Positions 16,145 through 24,537 are shown, numbered from the stretch's first letter. The stretch is 36,558 nt of DNA from an uncultured Bacillaceae bacterium (GCA_937983015.1 CALKAK010000051.1:1-36558); one strand, 5' to 3'. Program-made: numbers and translations. Notes: generated by a model not told the origin, from the letters alone.

Positions 16145-17146
16145 ATGTTTGCCAAGGATATAGGAATCGACCTCGGGACCGCGAATGTCGTGGTAAATGT
16201 GAAAGGAAAGGGGATCGTCCTGAACGAGCCATCCGTTGTCGCCATCGATAAGAATACAGGGCAGGTACTTGCCGTCGGTGCAGCCGCGCAAAGAATGGTA
16301 GGCAGAACACCGGGAAATGTCGTGGCGATCAAACCCTTACGCGATGGGGTGATCGCAGATTTCCAGACTACGGAAATCATGCTCAAGCATTTTATAAATA
16401 AATTAAAAGTAAAGGGTTTCCTTTCCAAACCGCGGATTTTAATTTGTTGTCCGACGAATATCACAGAGGTTGAGAAAAAAGCGATTCGTGAAGTTGCGGA
16501 AAAAAGTGGCGGTAAACGTGTGTATCTAGAAGAAGAACCGAAAGTTGCGGCGGTCGGTGCCGGCATGGATATCTTCCAGCCGAGCGGTAATATGGTAATC
16601 GATATCGGCGGGGGAACATCGGATATCGCCGTTTTATCGATGGGAGACATCGTCACATCGGCATCGATCAGAACGGCTGGAAATACGTTTGACGAAGATA
16701 TTTTACAATATATTCGCCAGCGCTATAAGTTATTGATCGGTGAACGGACAGCGGAACAGATTAAAATGACCATCGGTACAGCCTACCCCAATGGTCGGAA
16801 GGAAGAAATGGATATTCGTGGTCGCGATTTAGTCTCCGGATTACCGCGAACCATTACGGTGCATTCCGCGGAAATTGAGGAAGCGATGCGGGAATCGATC
16901 GCGGAAGTCGTTCAAGCCGCCAAAAGCGTCCTGGAAAAAACTCCTCCGGAACTGGCAGCGGATATCATCGATCGCGGTATCATCCTCACAGGTGGTGGCG
17001 CATTATTACACGGTATCGATACGCTCCTTTCCGACGAACTGAAAGTCCCAGTATTCATAGCGGAAAACCCGATGGACTGTGTTGCGATCGGAACCGGCAT
17101 CATGCTGGAAAATATCGATCGGTTACCAAAAACTTATACTTCATAA
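16145..17146 (+). CDS. mbl: Rod-shape-determining actin homologue Mbl (MreB family)
   Basis: Mbl forms membrane-associated actin-like filaments that direct the Rod complex and so lateral cell wall synthesis. The actin-fold motifs are GIDLGTANVVVNVKGKGIVLNEPSVVA (phosphate 1), VIDIGGGTSDIAVLSMGDIV (phosphate 2, about residues 157-176) and IIDRGIILTGGGALLHGID (adenosine). The 333-residue length is the same as B. subtilis Mbl, and the position directly after spoIIID identifies it as mbl and not mreB or mreBH. ATG 16145 is preceded by GGGAGG with a slightly long spacing of 10. A composite hairpin terminator follows the stop. Confidence 0.96.
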   Translation: MFAKDIGIDLGTANVVVNVKGKGIVLNEPSVVAIDKNTGQVLAVGAAAQRMVGRTPGNVVAIKPLRDGVIADFQTTEIMLKHFINKLKVKGFLSKPRILICCPTNITEVEKKAIREVAEKSGGKRVYLEEEPKVAAVGAGMDIFQPSGNMVIDIGGGTSDIAVLSMGDIVTSASIRTAGNTFDEDILQYIRQRYKLLIGERTAEQIKMTIGTAYPNGRKEEMDIRGRDLVSGLPRTITVHSAEIEEAMRESIAEVVQAAKSVLEKTPPELAADIIDRGIILTGGGALLHGIDTLLSDELKVPVFIAENPMDCVAIGTGIMLENIDRLPKTYTS

Positions 17147-17156
17147 AACATGAAAG

Positions 17157-17212
17157 AAGCCATTGAACTCCATCGTGAGCGGTCACGTTGATGGGAGGAA
17201 ATGGCTTTTTTT
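17157..17212 (+). terminator. Rho-independent terminator after mbl
   Basis: An outer stem AAGCCATT/AATGGCTT encloses an inner stem CCATC/GATGG, and the structure ends in seven T. Confidence 0.85.
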
Positions 17213-17551
17213 AATGGCAAAAAATCACTTATCGATATCGTTACATAACAGCCGCTGTTCAAGTTCAAAGCGGAAGAGGCGCGAAAAAAATCGTGATGCG
17301 GACTTACGAAGGGTCAAAAGCTTTGCTGGGGCTTTTCGTATTTTCAATGATTCTTTTACCGGACGTCAAATGCAAGACCGAAGGGATAGGTTTCTGCGCG
17401 GTGTCGATCTTTAGTGTTGTGCTTCTTTTACAAAAAAATAAGCATGCGTTCCTATAATGGAATATACGTAGACCTAACATCTGGGCAAATAAGTAAAATA
17501 ATGGGATAATAGAATAAAAGAAAACGCTAACAAATCCGGAGGTGTTTGTGA
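17213..17551. other. Gap between mbl and the aldo/keto reductase gene
   Basis: No gene is visible. A consensus TATAAT at 17453-17458 with TTTACA 20 bp upstream (17427-17432) is a weak sigma-A promoter candidate for the reductase; the spacing is long. A few scattered GCGAAA/TTTCG motifs (17282, 17307, 17337) do not form a regular array. Confidence 0.3.
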
Positions 17552-18544
17552 ATGGTTTACCAAGCATGCGCTGATCGTTATGAAAAGATGCCCTATTTTC
17601 GTGTCGGTAAATCCGGTTTGAAGCTACCGGCCATCTCCCTTGGATTATGGCATAACTTCGGTGAGGTGGACCGGTACGAAGATGCGAAAGCCATTTTACA
17701 CCGGGCGTTCGACCTCGGCATCACCCATTTTGACCTGGCGAATAACTATGGCCCACCCAGGGGAGCGGCGGAGGAATTATTCGGGAAAGTATTAAAGAAA
17801 GATTTTGCCCCGTATCGCGATGAGATGATTATTTCCACGAAAGCGGGATTTTATATGTGGCCCGGTCCTTACGGTGACGGCGGTTCCCGCAAATACTTGA
17901 TCGCGAGCCTCGACCAAAGTTTAAAACGGTTAGGCCTCGATTATGTGGATATTTTTTACCACCATCGCCCGGATCCCGATACACCTCTAGAAGAAACGAT
18001 GCTGGCGTTGGATCAGATCGTCCGTCAAGGTAAAGCGTTGTACATCGGGCTATCCAACTATAGTGCGGAGCAAACCGAGGAAGCAATCAAGATCTTGCAA
18101 GAATTAGGAACGCCCCTTTTGATCCATCAGCCGAGCTATTCCATGTTCAACCGCTGGATCGAAGATGGACTGCTCGATGTATTAGAAAGATACGGTGTCG
18201 GTGTCATAGCCTATAGCCCACTCGCTCAAGGGCTCTTAACCGATCGCTACCTGGAGGGAATTCCGGAAGATTCCCGGGCCGCCAAAGAACATGGCTTTTT
18301 AAAGAAGGAAAAAATCACCCCTGAAGTACTGACGAAAGTCCGCAAGCTCAATGACATCGCCAAAGAAAGAGGGCAGACCCTGGCCCAGATGGCACTTGCC
18401 TGGGTACTCCGTGACGGTAGAGTGACATCCGTCCTCGTAGGAGCCAGCAAAGTCAGCCAGATCGAGGAAAATGTCAGAGCGGTTGAGAATCTGGAATTCA
18501 GCGATGAGGAATTAGCGAAAATCGATGCCATCTTAAATGAGTGA
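17552..18544 (+). CDS. Aldo/keto reductase, L-glyceraldehyde-3-phosphate reductase type (YghZ-like)
   Basis: An NADPH-dependent (beta/alpha)8-barrel oxidoreductase of 330 residues. The catalytic tetrad is visible: D61 and Y66 in HFDLANNYGPPRGAAEELFG, K97 in ISTKAG, and H137/H138 in DIFYHHRPD. The N-terminus (MVYQACADRYEKMPYFRVGKS, LPAISLGLWHNFG) is characteristic of the E. coli YghZ group, which reduces L-glyceraldehyde 3-phosphate and methylglyoxal. The C-terminal cofactor-binding segment VTSVLVGASKVSQIEENV is also typical. ATG 17552 follows GGAGG with a spacing of 9; a GTG at 17548 is out of frame. The gene is single, with its own terminator. The real substrate cannot be read from the sequence. 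Confidence 0.9.
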   Translation: MVYQACADRYEKMPYFRVGKSGLKLPAISLGLWHNFGEVDRYEDAKAILHRAFDLGITHFDLANNYGPPRGAAEELFGKVLKKDFAPYRDEMIISTKAGFYMWPGPYGDGGSRKYLIASLDQSLKRLGLDYVDIFYHHRPDPDTPLEETMLALDQIVRQGKALYIGLSNYSAEQTEEAIKILQELGTPLLIHQPSYSMFNRWIEDGLLDVLERYGVGVIAYSPLAQGLLTDRYLEGIPEDSRAAKEHGFLKKEKITPEVLTKVRKLNDIAKERGQTLAQMALAWVLRDGRVTSVLVGASKVSQIEENVRAVENLEFSDEELAKIDAILNE

Positions 18545-18554
18545 TTGCGGTCGG

Positions 18555-18586
18555 TACCAACCGGGGCAAACCCGGTTGGTATTTTC
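18555..18586 (+). terminator. Rho-independent terminator after the aldo/keto reductase
   Basis: ACCAACCGGG and CCCGGTTGGT form a perfect 10-bp stem with a GCAAA loop, followed by ATTTTC. Confidence 0.88.
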
Positions 18587-19030
18587 AAGTTATGGATGGT
18601 GAAAAAAAGAATTCATTAGTGAGAAGGAAACGGGATGTTCGGCAAATTCATTCGTATAGGTGGAAGGATTTTGCAAGAACCTTCCTTTTTCAGCCGGTAC
18701 TCGAGCAAGGAATTTGCTGCGGAACGGCACTACAGGGTCGCTTTCCTCTGATCTTCTACCAGAACGGTTCGGGTAATGCCAGGCCATCTCAGGAAATCCA
18801 AACGGACGACGTCTTGTAAAAAAGGGCACCTGTTCGGGGAAATCTCCAGGGAAGTTTGGGAAATGCTGCGTCGATGATTCAAAGGGCAATAAGAGGCGTT
18901 GTTACTGAAAATACTGGATATTACCGATCCCCTCCATGCCAGTCCACCTAGATGATGTGCACGCAGTGCGATTGGCAAATGGAAGGTAGGTAAAAACCGA
19001 ATGCTTTTATATGATCGACTGTAAAGAAGA
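18587..19030. other. Gap with an orphan terminator-like hairpin
   Basis: About 440 bp with no recognisable gene; reading frames on both strands are low-complexity shadows without ribosome binding sites. A second terminator-like hairpin lies at 18662-18690 (GGAAGG...CCTTCC followed by TTTTT), 80 bp after the reductase terminator. Confidence 0.45.
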
Positions 19031-19185
19031 TGCGAAAATACCGGTAATACTTGCGAAACGATAAAGCAATATTACGAAACCCTTCCCTATTATTGCGAAA
19101 AATAAAATGTTCATGCAAAATAAAGTTGTTATATCGAGAAAGAAAAAGATTTTTCGCGAGATAAAACACGTGTTCCGCGAAACCC
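19031..19185 (+). repeat. Intergenic 21-bp-periodic GCGAAA array (array C)
   Basis: This is the most regular array in the window. Motifs GCGAAA, GCGAAA, ACGAAA, GCGAAA, GCAAAA, TCGAGA, GCGAGA and GCGAAA have the C of their CG (or CA) at 19033, 19054, 19075, 19096, 19116, 19135, 19157 and 19178. The steps are 21, 21, 21, 20, 19, 22 and 21 bp, a mean of 20.7. The 15-base intervals share no sequence. It ends sharply: no motif occurs at the expected next position on either side. It lies 150 bp upstream of the fructokinase gene. Confidence 0.75.
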
Positions 19186-19336
19186 CTTCACGTTTTAGCT
19201 CTGCTAAAATATTTTTAAAAGTGAACTTGGCTTTATCGCATCAACCAAAGAAAACTTTACCTGTATATAAAGCGGTTCAGATTACGTGATCGCAAGCCAA
19301 TCCCCGAAACCGAAAAAAAGGAGAGTGGATTACACG

Positions 19337-20218
19337 ATGAAACTTGGTGCCATTGAAGCCGGGGGCACGAAATTCGTTCTCGGCATCGGAAATGAATATG
19401 GGGAAATCAAAGAATCACTCACGATTCCGACGCGGACTCCGGAAGAGACGGTTCCGGAGGTAGTAGAGTATTTCACCGACCATAATATCGATGCGCTCGG
19501 TCTTGCCTCTTTCGGTCCCGTCGACATTCGCAGAACGAGCCCGACCTACGGTAGGATTCTGAACACACCGAAACTGGCCTGGCGGAACTATCCTTTTTTA
19601 CAAACGCTCAAGGACGCTTTACAAGTCCCCGTCGGCTTTTCGACGGACGTTAACGCCGCAGCCCTTGGTGAAAAAAGTTTCGGTGCGGGTCAAGATGTGG
19701 AGACCTGTCTCTATATCACAGTCGGTACGGGAATCGGTGCCGGTGCAGTGATCAATGGGAAGCTTTTAGAAGACATCTCCCACCCGGAAATGGGCCATAT
19801 CCTCGTTCGCCGTCACCCGCAGGATGATTTTGCCGGTGTTTGTCCCTATCATGGTGATTGTCTGGAGGGACTGGCTTCCGGACCGGCCATCGAAAAACGC
19901 TGGGGGAAAAAGGGTGTGGAACTAACCGACAAAAAAGAAGTATGGGAGCTCGAGGCCTATTATCTCGCTCAAGCCCTTATGCACTATATATTGATTTTAG
20001 TTCCCGGTCGGATCATGATCGGCGGTGGTGTGGCTAAACAAAAATCGCTTTTTCCTCTCATTCGTGAACAGGTAAAAACATTAAATAACAACTATTTCGC
20101 TGTTCCTGAGCTCGATGAGGATATCGAACGATACATCGTGCCACCGGGACTGGGCGATCGAGCCGGTTTAGTCGGTGCGCTTGTTTTGGCGAAACAGGCC
20201 CTGGATGTAGCCGAGTAA
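19337..20218 (+). CDS. ROK family fructokinase
   Basis: A cytoplasmic sugar kinase of the ROK family, most like the fructokinases GmuE/ScrK, which phosphorylate fructose at carbon 6. The N-terminal ATP-binding AIEAGGTKFVLGIG, the catalytic aspartate in FSTDVNAAALGE (D104) and TVGTGIGAGAVINGK are present. The zinc-binding ROK signature (H154, C169, H172 and C175 in the segment HPEMGHILVRRH...VCPYHGDCLEG) is complete. At 293 residues it has the usual length. I chose ATG 19337; the AAGGAGAG site lies about 11 bases upstream, and the longer in-frame extension starts ahead of it. It stands alone, with no transporter or glycosidase gene next to it. Confidence 0.9.
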   Translation: MKLGAIEAGGTKFVLGIGNEYGEIKESLTIPTRTPEETVPEVVEYFTDHNIDALGLASFGPVDIRRTSPTYGRILNTPKLAWRNYPFLQTLKDALQVPVGFSTDVNAAALGEKSFGAGQDVETCLYITVGTGIGAGAVINGKLLEDISHPEMGHILVRRHPQDDFAGVCPYHGDCLEGLASGPAIEKRWGKKGVELTDKKEVWELEAYYLAQALMHYILILVPGRIMIGGGVAKQKSLFPLIREQVKTLNNNYFAVPELDEDIERYIVPPGLGDRAGLVGALVLAKQALDVAE

Positions 20219-20260
20219 AGGGCCAGATTTGTTAACTTTTTAAAATTTCCTCGACAAAAC

Positions 20261-20290
20261 AAGACAAAATCACGCATCATCATATATAAT
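20261..20290 (+). promoter_or_regulatory. Possible sigma-A promoter of the flhO operon
   Basis: AAGACA (20261-20266) and a consensus TATAAT (20285-20290) with 18-bp spacing lie 85 bp upstream of flhO. I found no good sigma-D (TAAA-N15-GCCGATAT) match, although flagellar genes of this type are often sigma-D dependent. Confidence 0.4.
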
Positions 20291-20374
20291 AAAAAGAAGT
20301 AGTGCGAATGATTTGGAAAATAAAATTTTTACCATACATAAAACAAGGATCGCGTAAATAGGCAGGTGGCTGAC

Positions 20375-21196
20375 ATGTTTCGCGGTTTTTACACAGTGGC
20401 ATCGGGAATGCTGGCGCAGCAACGTACGATAGAAACATTGACGAACAACCTGGCCAATGTCCATACACCAGGTTATAAAGCGGACCGGCATACTTTGCGC
20501 GCTTTCCCGGAAATGCTGATTTCCCATTTGCAAAAGGGTCAGGCAGCACCAAACAAACTGCGCCGGGTCGGTACCCTGAACACGGGCGTGTACATGCAAG
20601 AAGGGATACCTAATTTCGAGCAAGGCGTGATTCAAACTACAGGACTGGCAACGGATCTCGCTTTAGAAAATGGCATCATGCCCGTTGATGACGAGGGAAT
20701 TCGCGGTACGGTCTTGTTCCTGCTTGAAGATCCTGAAGGCGGCACGTTGTACACCCGTAACGGGAATTTTACCCTCGATGCCGATGGATATTTAACGAGC
20801 GCTTCCGGTCATTACGTTTTGGACTGGAACGGGGAACGGATTCAACTAGCAAGTCCGGAATTCCAGGTCGATGATGAGGGCTGGATCATCCAGAACGGTG
20901 ACCCGGTTGCCCGGATCGGCATCGCCTTAGCAGAAAATCCCCGTGAGCTCGCTAAACGTGGTGACGGCTTCTATGCGCTAACGGGTGGGGCCGACCTACC
21001 TTCGGCTTATACTGCAGAAGGCGTAACTTTCAAGGTGAGACAGGGGGCGCTGGAACAATCCAATGTCGATCCAGCCCGGACGATGACGGAAATGCTCGCC
21101 GCCTATCGCACGTTCGAGGCCAATCAAAAAGTTTTACAGGCATATGATCGCAGTATGGATAAAGCGGTAAACGAGATCGGGAAAGTTGGACCGTAA
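20375..21196 (+). CDS. flhO: Flagellar hook-basal body rod protein FlhO
   Basis: A component of the flagellar rod (FlgF/FlgG-type), exported by the flagellar type III system. The N-terminal rod signature is MFRGFYTVASGMLAQQRTIETLTNNLANVHTPGYKAD. The C-terminal heptad region (VRQGALEQSNVDPARTMTEMLAAYRTFEANQKVLQAYDRSMDKAVNEIGKV) forms the matching helix. It has 273 residues, near the family length. ATG 20375 is about 6 bases after AGGTGG; a GTG at 20366 lies inside that site. It is followed 24 bp later by flhP. The mbl-flhO-flhP order is the same as in B. subtilis apart from the inserted reductase and kinase. Confidence 0.94.
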   Translation: MFRGFYTVASGMLAQQRTIETLTNNLANVHTPGYKADRHTLRAFPEMLISHLQKGQAAPNKLRRVGTLNTGVYMQEGIPNFEQGVIQTTGLATDLALENGIMPVDDEGIRGTVLFLLEDPEGGTLYTRNGNFTLDADGYLTSASGHYVLDWNGERIQLASPEFQVDDEGWIIQNGDPVARIGIALAENPRELAKRGDGFYALTGGADLPSAYTAEGVTFKVRQGALEQSNVDPARTMTEMLAAYRTFEANQKVLQAYDRSMDKAVNEIGKVGP

Positions 21197-21220
21197 CCAT
21201 TTCCGATTTGAGGTGAAACT

Positions 21221-22060
21221 ATGAACCGGATCATGCTTACGGCACAGAATACGATGACGCAACTGCAGCATCAACTCGATGTTATCAGCAGCAATATCGC
21301 CAATGTGCAAACGGCTGGCTATAAAAGGAAAAACGCTACGTTTTCCGATTTACTTTTCCAACAGATCCATAACCAGAGGACAACCGCTCGGGAGGTTGGA
21401 CGACAGACTCCCCACGGAATCCGCCAGGGGCTCGGTGCGAAAATTGCCCAGATTCAAAGCGATGAAACGCAAGGGACGCTTGTTGCGACCGACCGTAAGC
21501 TCGATTTCGCCTTCTTAAAAGAACTACAGTACGTAAAAGTTCTTGTCCAACAGGGGGATGAAACGAACATCCACTATACCCGGGACGGCGCTTTCTATCT
21601 TTCCCCGCTGGCAGAGGGAGGGATGGCGCTTGTTACAGCTGACGGACATTTCGTCCTCGATGAAAATAACGAGCCGATCATCTATAACGGTTCGGTCGAG
21701 GATGTACAGCTGTTACCTGGTGGCTCCTTGCGCTTTTCTGGCTCTGGCGGTGTGCTGACGGTCGATTTAGGCGTCGTCCAAGTCAATAAACCGCAATTTT
21801 TAATCCAGGCGGGTAGGAATTTGCTTCGTTTTCCGGAGAACTTGGCGGAATTGGGTGTAACAGAAGAGACGGTCCTCGTCGATCTAGTCGGACAAGCGCG
21901 GAACGACATCGCCATGAAACAGGGAGCTTTAGAACAATCCAATGTGGATTTAGTCGATGAATTCACGAATTTGCTTCAAACCCAACGCTCCTACCAGTTT
22001 CAGGCTCGAGCACTTTCCCTTGCGGACCAGATGTTTGGTCTTATCAATGGCATTCGCTAA
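21221..22060 (+). CDS. flhP: Flagellar hook-basal body rod protein FlhP
   Basis: The second rod protein of the pair, 279 residues. The N-terminal motif MLTAQNTMTQLQHQLDVISSNIANVQTAGYKRK and the C-terminal QGALEQSNVDLVDEFTNLLQTQRSYQFQARALSLADQM are the paired helices of the FlgF/G family. The middle is a beta-rich domain (HYTRDGAFYLSPLAEGGMALVTADGHFVLDENNEPI). ATG 21221 follows GAGGTGA at good spacing. It is co-transcribed with flhO. The B. subtilis homologue forms the distal rod. Confidence 0.94.
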   Translation: MNRIMLTAQNTMTQLQHQLDVISSNIANVQTAGYKRKNATFSDLLFQQIHNQRTTAREVGRQTPHGIRQGLGAKIAQIQSDETQGTLVATDRKLDFAFLKELQYVKVLVQQGDETNIHYTRDGAFYLSPLAEGGMALVTADGHFVLDENNEPIIYNGSVEDVQLLPGGSLRFSGSGGVLTVDLGVVQVNKPQFLIQAGRNLLRFPENLAELGVTEETVLVDLVGQARNDIAMKQGALEQSNVDLVDEFTNLLQTQRSYQFQARALSLADQMFGLINGIR

Positions 22061-22132
22061 TTTGTTAAACGGTATGGATGAAGGATATTTCTTTCGCATA
22101 ACTTAAGGAAAAGGGTTTTGAAGGTGGAACAT

Positions 22133-22435
22133 ATGGAAGACCGAGTACTATCACGTGAGGAACGGCGAAAAGCAAGAGAGAATGAACGAGTAGCCAAAGA
22201 AGACGGACAGGCGAAAGATCCCCAACGGAAAAAACGGAAGAAAAAGCCGCGAATCCGCATGATCCCGATCTGGCTGCGTCTCATTATCGTCGCGGTGTTG
22301 ATGGCCCTATCTCTGGCTTCCGGGGCCATGGTCGGTTATGGAGTCATTGGTGATGGTGAACCGATGGACGCATTAAAAATCGAGACATGGAAACATATTT
22401 ATGATATTATTTTCGAAGGAACACCAGAGGAATAA
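22133..22435 (+). CDS. EpuA family small membrane protein (annotated as RNA polymerase subunit beta-like)
   Basis: A 100-residue protein. The N-terminal half is highly charged and basic (SREERRKARENERV, RKKRKKKPRIR). One membrane helix spans about residues 46-70 (MIPIWLRLIIVAVLMALSLASGAMVGYGVIG), and a short C-terminal tail follows. The MIPIWLR...GAMVGYGVIGDGEPMDAL pattern is that of the EpuA family (PF11772), often labelled 'DNA-directed RNA polymerase subunit beta' in Bacilli for historical reasons; the function is unknown. ATG 22133 lies 5 bases after AAGGTGG and is preferred to TTG 22118. It sits between flhP and fabZ, with 34 bp to fabZ. Confidence 0.82.
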   Translation: MEDRVLSREERRKARENERVAKEDGQAKDPQRKKRKKKPRIRMIPIWLRLIIVAVLMALSLASGAMVGYGVIGDGEPMDALKIETWKHIYDIIFEGTPEE

Positions 22436-22469
22436 AATGGAAAAGGGGTCAAATCCCGAAGGAGGAATT

Positions 22470-22907
22470 ATGCTCGATATTGAGAAAATTAAAGCCATTA
22501 TCCCACACCGCTATCCGTTTTTGCTGATCGACAAAGTGGTCGAAATCGAAGAAGGAAAACGAGCAGTCGGGATCAAAAATGTTTCCGCCAACGAACCCTT
22601 TTTTCAGGGCCACTTTCCTCAGTATGCCGTCATGCCGGGCGTTTTGATCGTAGAGGCCCTGGCCCAGGTTGGTGCGGTCGCCCTATTAAAAATGGAAGAA
22701 AATCAAGGCCGGCTCGCCTTTTTTGCCGGAATCGATCGATGCCGTTTCCGTAGACAAGTTCGTCCTGGCGATCAATTACGCCTTGAAGTCGAAATCATCC
22801 GTTATCGCGGTAAAATCGGCAAGGGAAAGGGCGTCGCTACCGTTGATGGCGAGGTTGCCTGTGAAGCAGAGATCATGTTTGCCTTGGGCGATGCTCAGGA
22901 AGGATGA
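22470..22907 (+). CDS. fabZ: 3-hydroxyacyl-[acyl-carrier-protein] dehydratase FabZ
   Basis: FabZ removes water from 3-hydroxyacyl-ACP in each round of fatty acid elongation in the cytoplasm. The 145-residue hot-dog-fold protein begins with the standard LDIEKIKAIIPHRYPFLLIDKV. It has the catalytic histidine (H48, in FFQGHFPQYAVMPG) and glutamate (E62, in VEALAQ). ATG 22470 follows AAGGAGG at a spacing of about 6. It is the last gene of a short run starting at flhO, and a terminator follows. Confidence 0.96.
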   Translation: MLDIEKIKAIIPHRYPFLLIDKVVEIEEGKRAVGIKNVSANEPFFQGHFPQYAVMPGVLIVEALAQVGAVALLKMEENQGRLAFFAGIDRCRFRRQVRPGDQLRLEVEIIRYRGKIGKGKGVATVDGEVACEAEIMFALGDAQEG

Positions 22908-22914
22908 TCGAAAG

Positions 22915-22943
22915 AACAGTCAGCGCGACTGTTTTCTTTTTTT
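22915..22943 (+). terminator. Rho-independent terminator after fabZ
   Basis: AACAGTC pairs with GACTGTT around a 5-base loop and is followed by a T-rich run (TTCTTTTTTT). Confidence 0.88.
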
Positions 22944-23323
22944 GCGCAGAAAAACCCCTTCTTCCGCATGTTGAACTAGATCCTTCCATATCCGTATAGT
23001 TTCAAGGATTCAGTCCGGACCATTTTCCCCATTCCCAAAAACCCCCAGAAACATCGTTTTGGATTTATTTCTTTCGCAAAAGCCGGGAAAATCACGCGGA
23101 ATACGGGCTAATCTGGTAAAATTAAGGATCCTCTTTGCAGGCATGACGTTCAACTTTTTGATCTGCTCCTTTCGCTTTACCATCTACCTGTTACGGGAAA
23201 TTTTTTAAAAACAAAATAACACTTCGAAATAAATATTATCGAGGAACTGAAAATTTTCCTGAGTAATTGGATAAGATAATGGACAGGCTGAATGTGAATA
23301 CAACGTTAGAAAGGAGCAGAATG
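22944..23323. other. Gap between fabZ and the lipoprotein gene
   Basis: No gene, clear promoter or repeat is visible. Two isolated TTTCGC motifs (near 23072 and 23169) occur but do not form a periodic array. Confidence 0.35.
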
Positions 23324-23644
23324 ATGAGTTTGAAAAAATTAGCGAAAATCTTCGGAGCCATGGTGCTCGCGTCCATGCTACTGGTCGGATGTGCGACCAA
23401 CGATGACAAAACGCCGGATGAAGACACGAACATGGAAGATCGGAACGGTGCGGTCGATGAGGATGTTAATGATAACGTAAATGATGACGTGATCGATGAT
23501 GTGGAAGATGGTGCAGGCGATATCCAGGACGATCTCGATGACGGTACCGACCGCGATGACACCGGTTTAGATGACGACAACAAAGAAGACCTAATCGAAG
23601 ATCCAGAAGATATCCAAGATAAGGATACAGAGGATGACCATTGA
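23324..23644 (+). CDS. Very acidic lipoprotein of unknown function
   Basis: A 106-residue predicted lipoprotein. The signal peptide MSLKKLAKIFGAMVLASMLLVGC ends in a lipobox (LVGC, about residues 20-23), so the mature protein is anchored on the outer face of the membrane. The mature part of about 84 residues is low complexity, with 31 Asp and 8 Glu but only about five Lys/Arg. The net charge is roughly -34, arranged in loose DDV/DVED/DLDD repeats. It could bind cations such as Ca2+ or Mg2+, but this is inference. AAGGAG precedes two ATGs (23321, 23324); the second has better spacing. No named family is recognised. Confidence 0.75.
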   Translation: MSLKKLAKIFGAMVLASMLLVGCATNDDKTPDEDTNMEDRNGAVDEDVNDNVNDDVIDDVEDGAGDIQDDLDDGTDRDDTGLDDDNKEDLIEDPEDIQDKDTEDDH

Positions 23645-23721
23645 CGGAAGAAACAAACTCGCTTTCGAGCCGTCTTGATAGCAGTTTGAATACGTAGCAT
23701 AACCATTAAAACATGAAGATC

Positions 23722-23758
23722 AAAAAAGACAGGGAAGGTAGTGTGCCCTGTCTTTTTT
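23722..23758. terminator. Bidirectional terminator between convergent genes
   Basis: AAAAAAGACAGGG pairs perfectly with CCCTGTCTTTTTT, a 13-bp stem with A- and T-runs on both sides. It can serve both the lipoprotein gene (plus) and ywpF (minus). Confidence 0.9.
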
Positions 23759-23765
23759 CATGCGA

Positions 23766-24191
23766 TCATCGTTTGACCGTATTTCTGAATTCGGCCATCG
23801 CCTTTTTAAACTCCTCAAGCAATTCATCACCCGCCAAACCCTGCTGGATCAAAGTTTCCAGTAATTCTTCCGCGTACTTGATATGGCGCGGGCGAATGTT
23901 CCCTTCCATCAAGACTGTTGCGTAACGATCGATCGTCTTCCATGAGACGACCCGGACTTGAAAAAACGCCGGATCATTCTCCTCTCGGGTGATTTTTACA
24001 GAGACCGGAAACCCCTCGTTTTTTTGATACACCTCGAAATAAGGCAGGTATTTTTTATCGAAAAATACTTCCAACAGCCACGTCCGCCGTTCGTTTTCCT
24101 GGTTAATGGCCAGACCATCAACTAAAGGAATCTGAATCCGCTTCCCCGTTTTATCCCGAATGCGGAAAGAGACAAGCTTGAACGTTTTCAT
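23766..24191 (-). CDS. ywpF: YwpF-like family protein
   Basis: A 141-residue soluble protein with no signal peptide. It begins KTFKLVSFRI and includes IPLVDGLAINQENERRTWLLEVFFD, KITREENDPAFFQVRVVSWK and a helical C-terminal part (YAEELLETLIQQGLAGDELLEEFKKAMAEF). This pattern matches the YwpF-like family (PF14183), whose function is unknown. The location between fabZ and ssbB is the same as in B. subtilis. Two adjacent ATGs are available behind GGGGTGGG; the inner one (ending at 24191) has the better spacing. Confidence 0.82.
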   Translation of the reverse strand: MKTFKLVSFRIRDKTGKRIQIPLVDGLAINQENERRTWLLEVFFDKKYLPYFEVYQKNEGFPVSVKITREENDPAFFQVRVVSWKTIDRYATVLMEGNIRPRHIKYAEELLETLIQQGLAGDELLEEFKKAMAEFRNTVKR

Positions 24192-24537
24192 CATCCCACC
24201 CCGATAGCATCCTTTGTAACTAATTGTAATAGAAACTGAAAAAATTATATAGAATTTTCCATCATGGATGGGGCAAAAAAAGCGTTAAGACCAGAAAAAA
24301 TACTAGCCACCAAGAATTTCGGAGAAACGACAGGATACAGGGGGCATTATGTATCGAAAAAAGATAAAATACTGCAAAATTTTTTATTTGCCACTTTCAT
24401 TTTTCACAATCGGGCTATAAGAACGAAAAATCGCACGGGAAAATGGAAGATCAGGCGTCAATTTTAAAAAATCGCAATTTGAAGCCGTAGACCTTTTTCA
24501 CTAATATAAAAGTACCAACCATGAAGGAGGGAATGGT
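24192..24537. other. Divergent gap between ywpF and ssbB with possible degenerate array (array H)
   Basis: No gene is visible; a short frame at 24264-24467 has no ribosome binding site. From 24352 to 24478 there are CGAAAA/GCAAAA-type motifs near 24355, 24375, 24392, 24411, 24434, 24456 and 24475. The steps are 17-23 bp, which resembles the 21-bp arrays but is less regular. No clear ssbB promoter could be picked out. Confidence 0.3.

Noticed and set aside
18948..19169. Minus-strand 73-codon frame with F-R-x heptads
   Set aside because: It is a by-product of the 21-bp periodic array; the frame is not the same in other arrays and there is no ribosome binding site.
19031..19185. CRISPR array
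   Set aside because: The conserved part is only about six bases and the spacing varies by 1-3 bp; there is no 25-37 bp repeat and no cas gene in the window.
24264..24467. 67-codon frame before ssbB
   Set aside because: No ribosome binding site and low-complexity Lys/Arg-rich sequence over the degenerate array.
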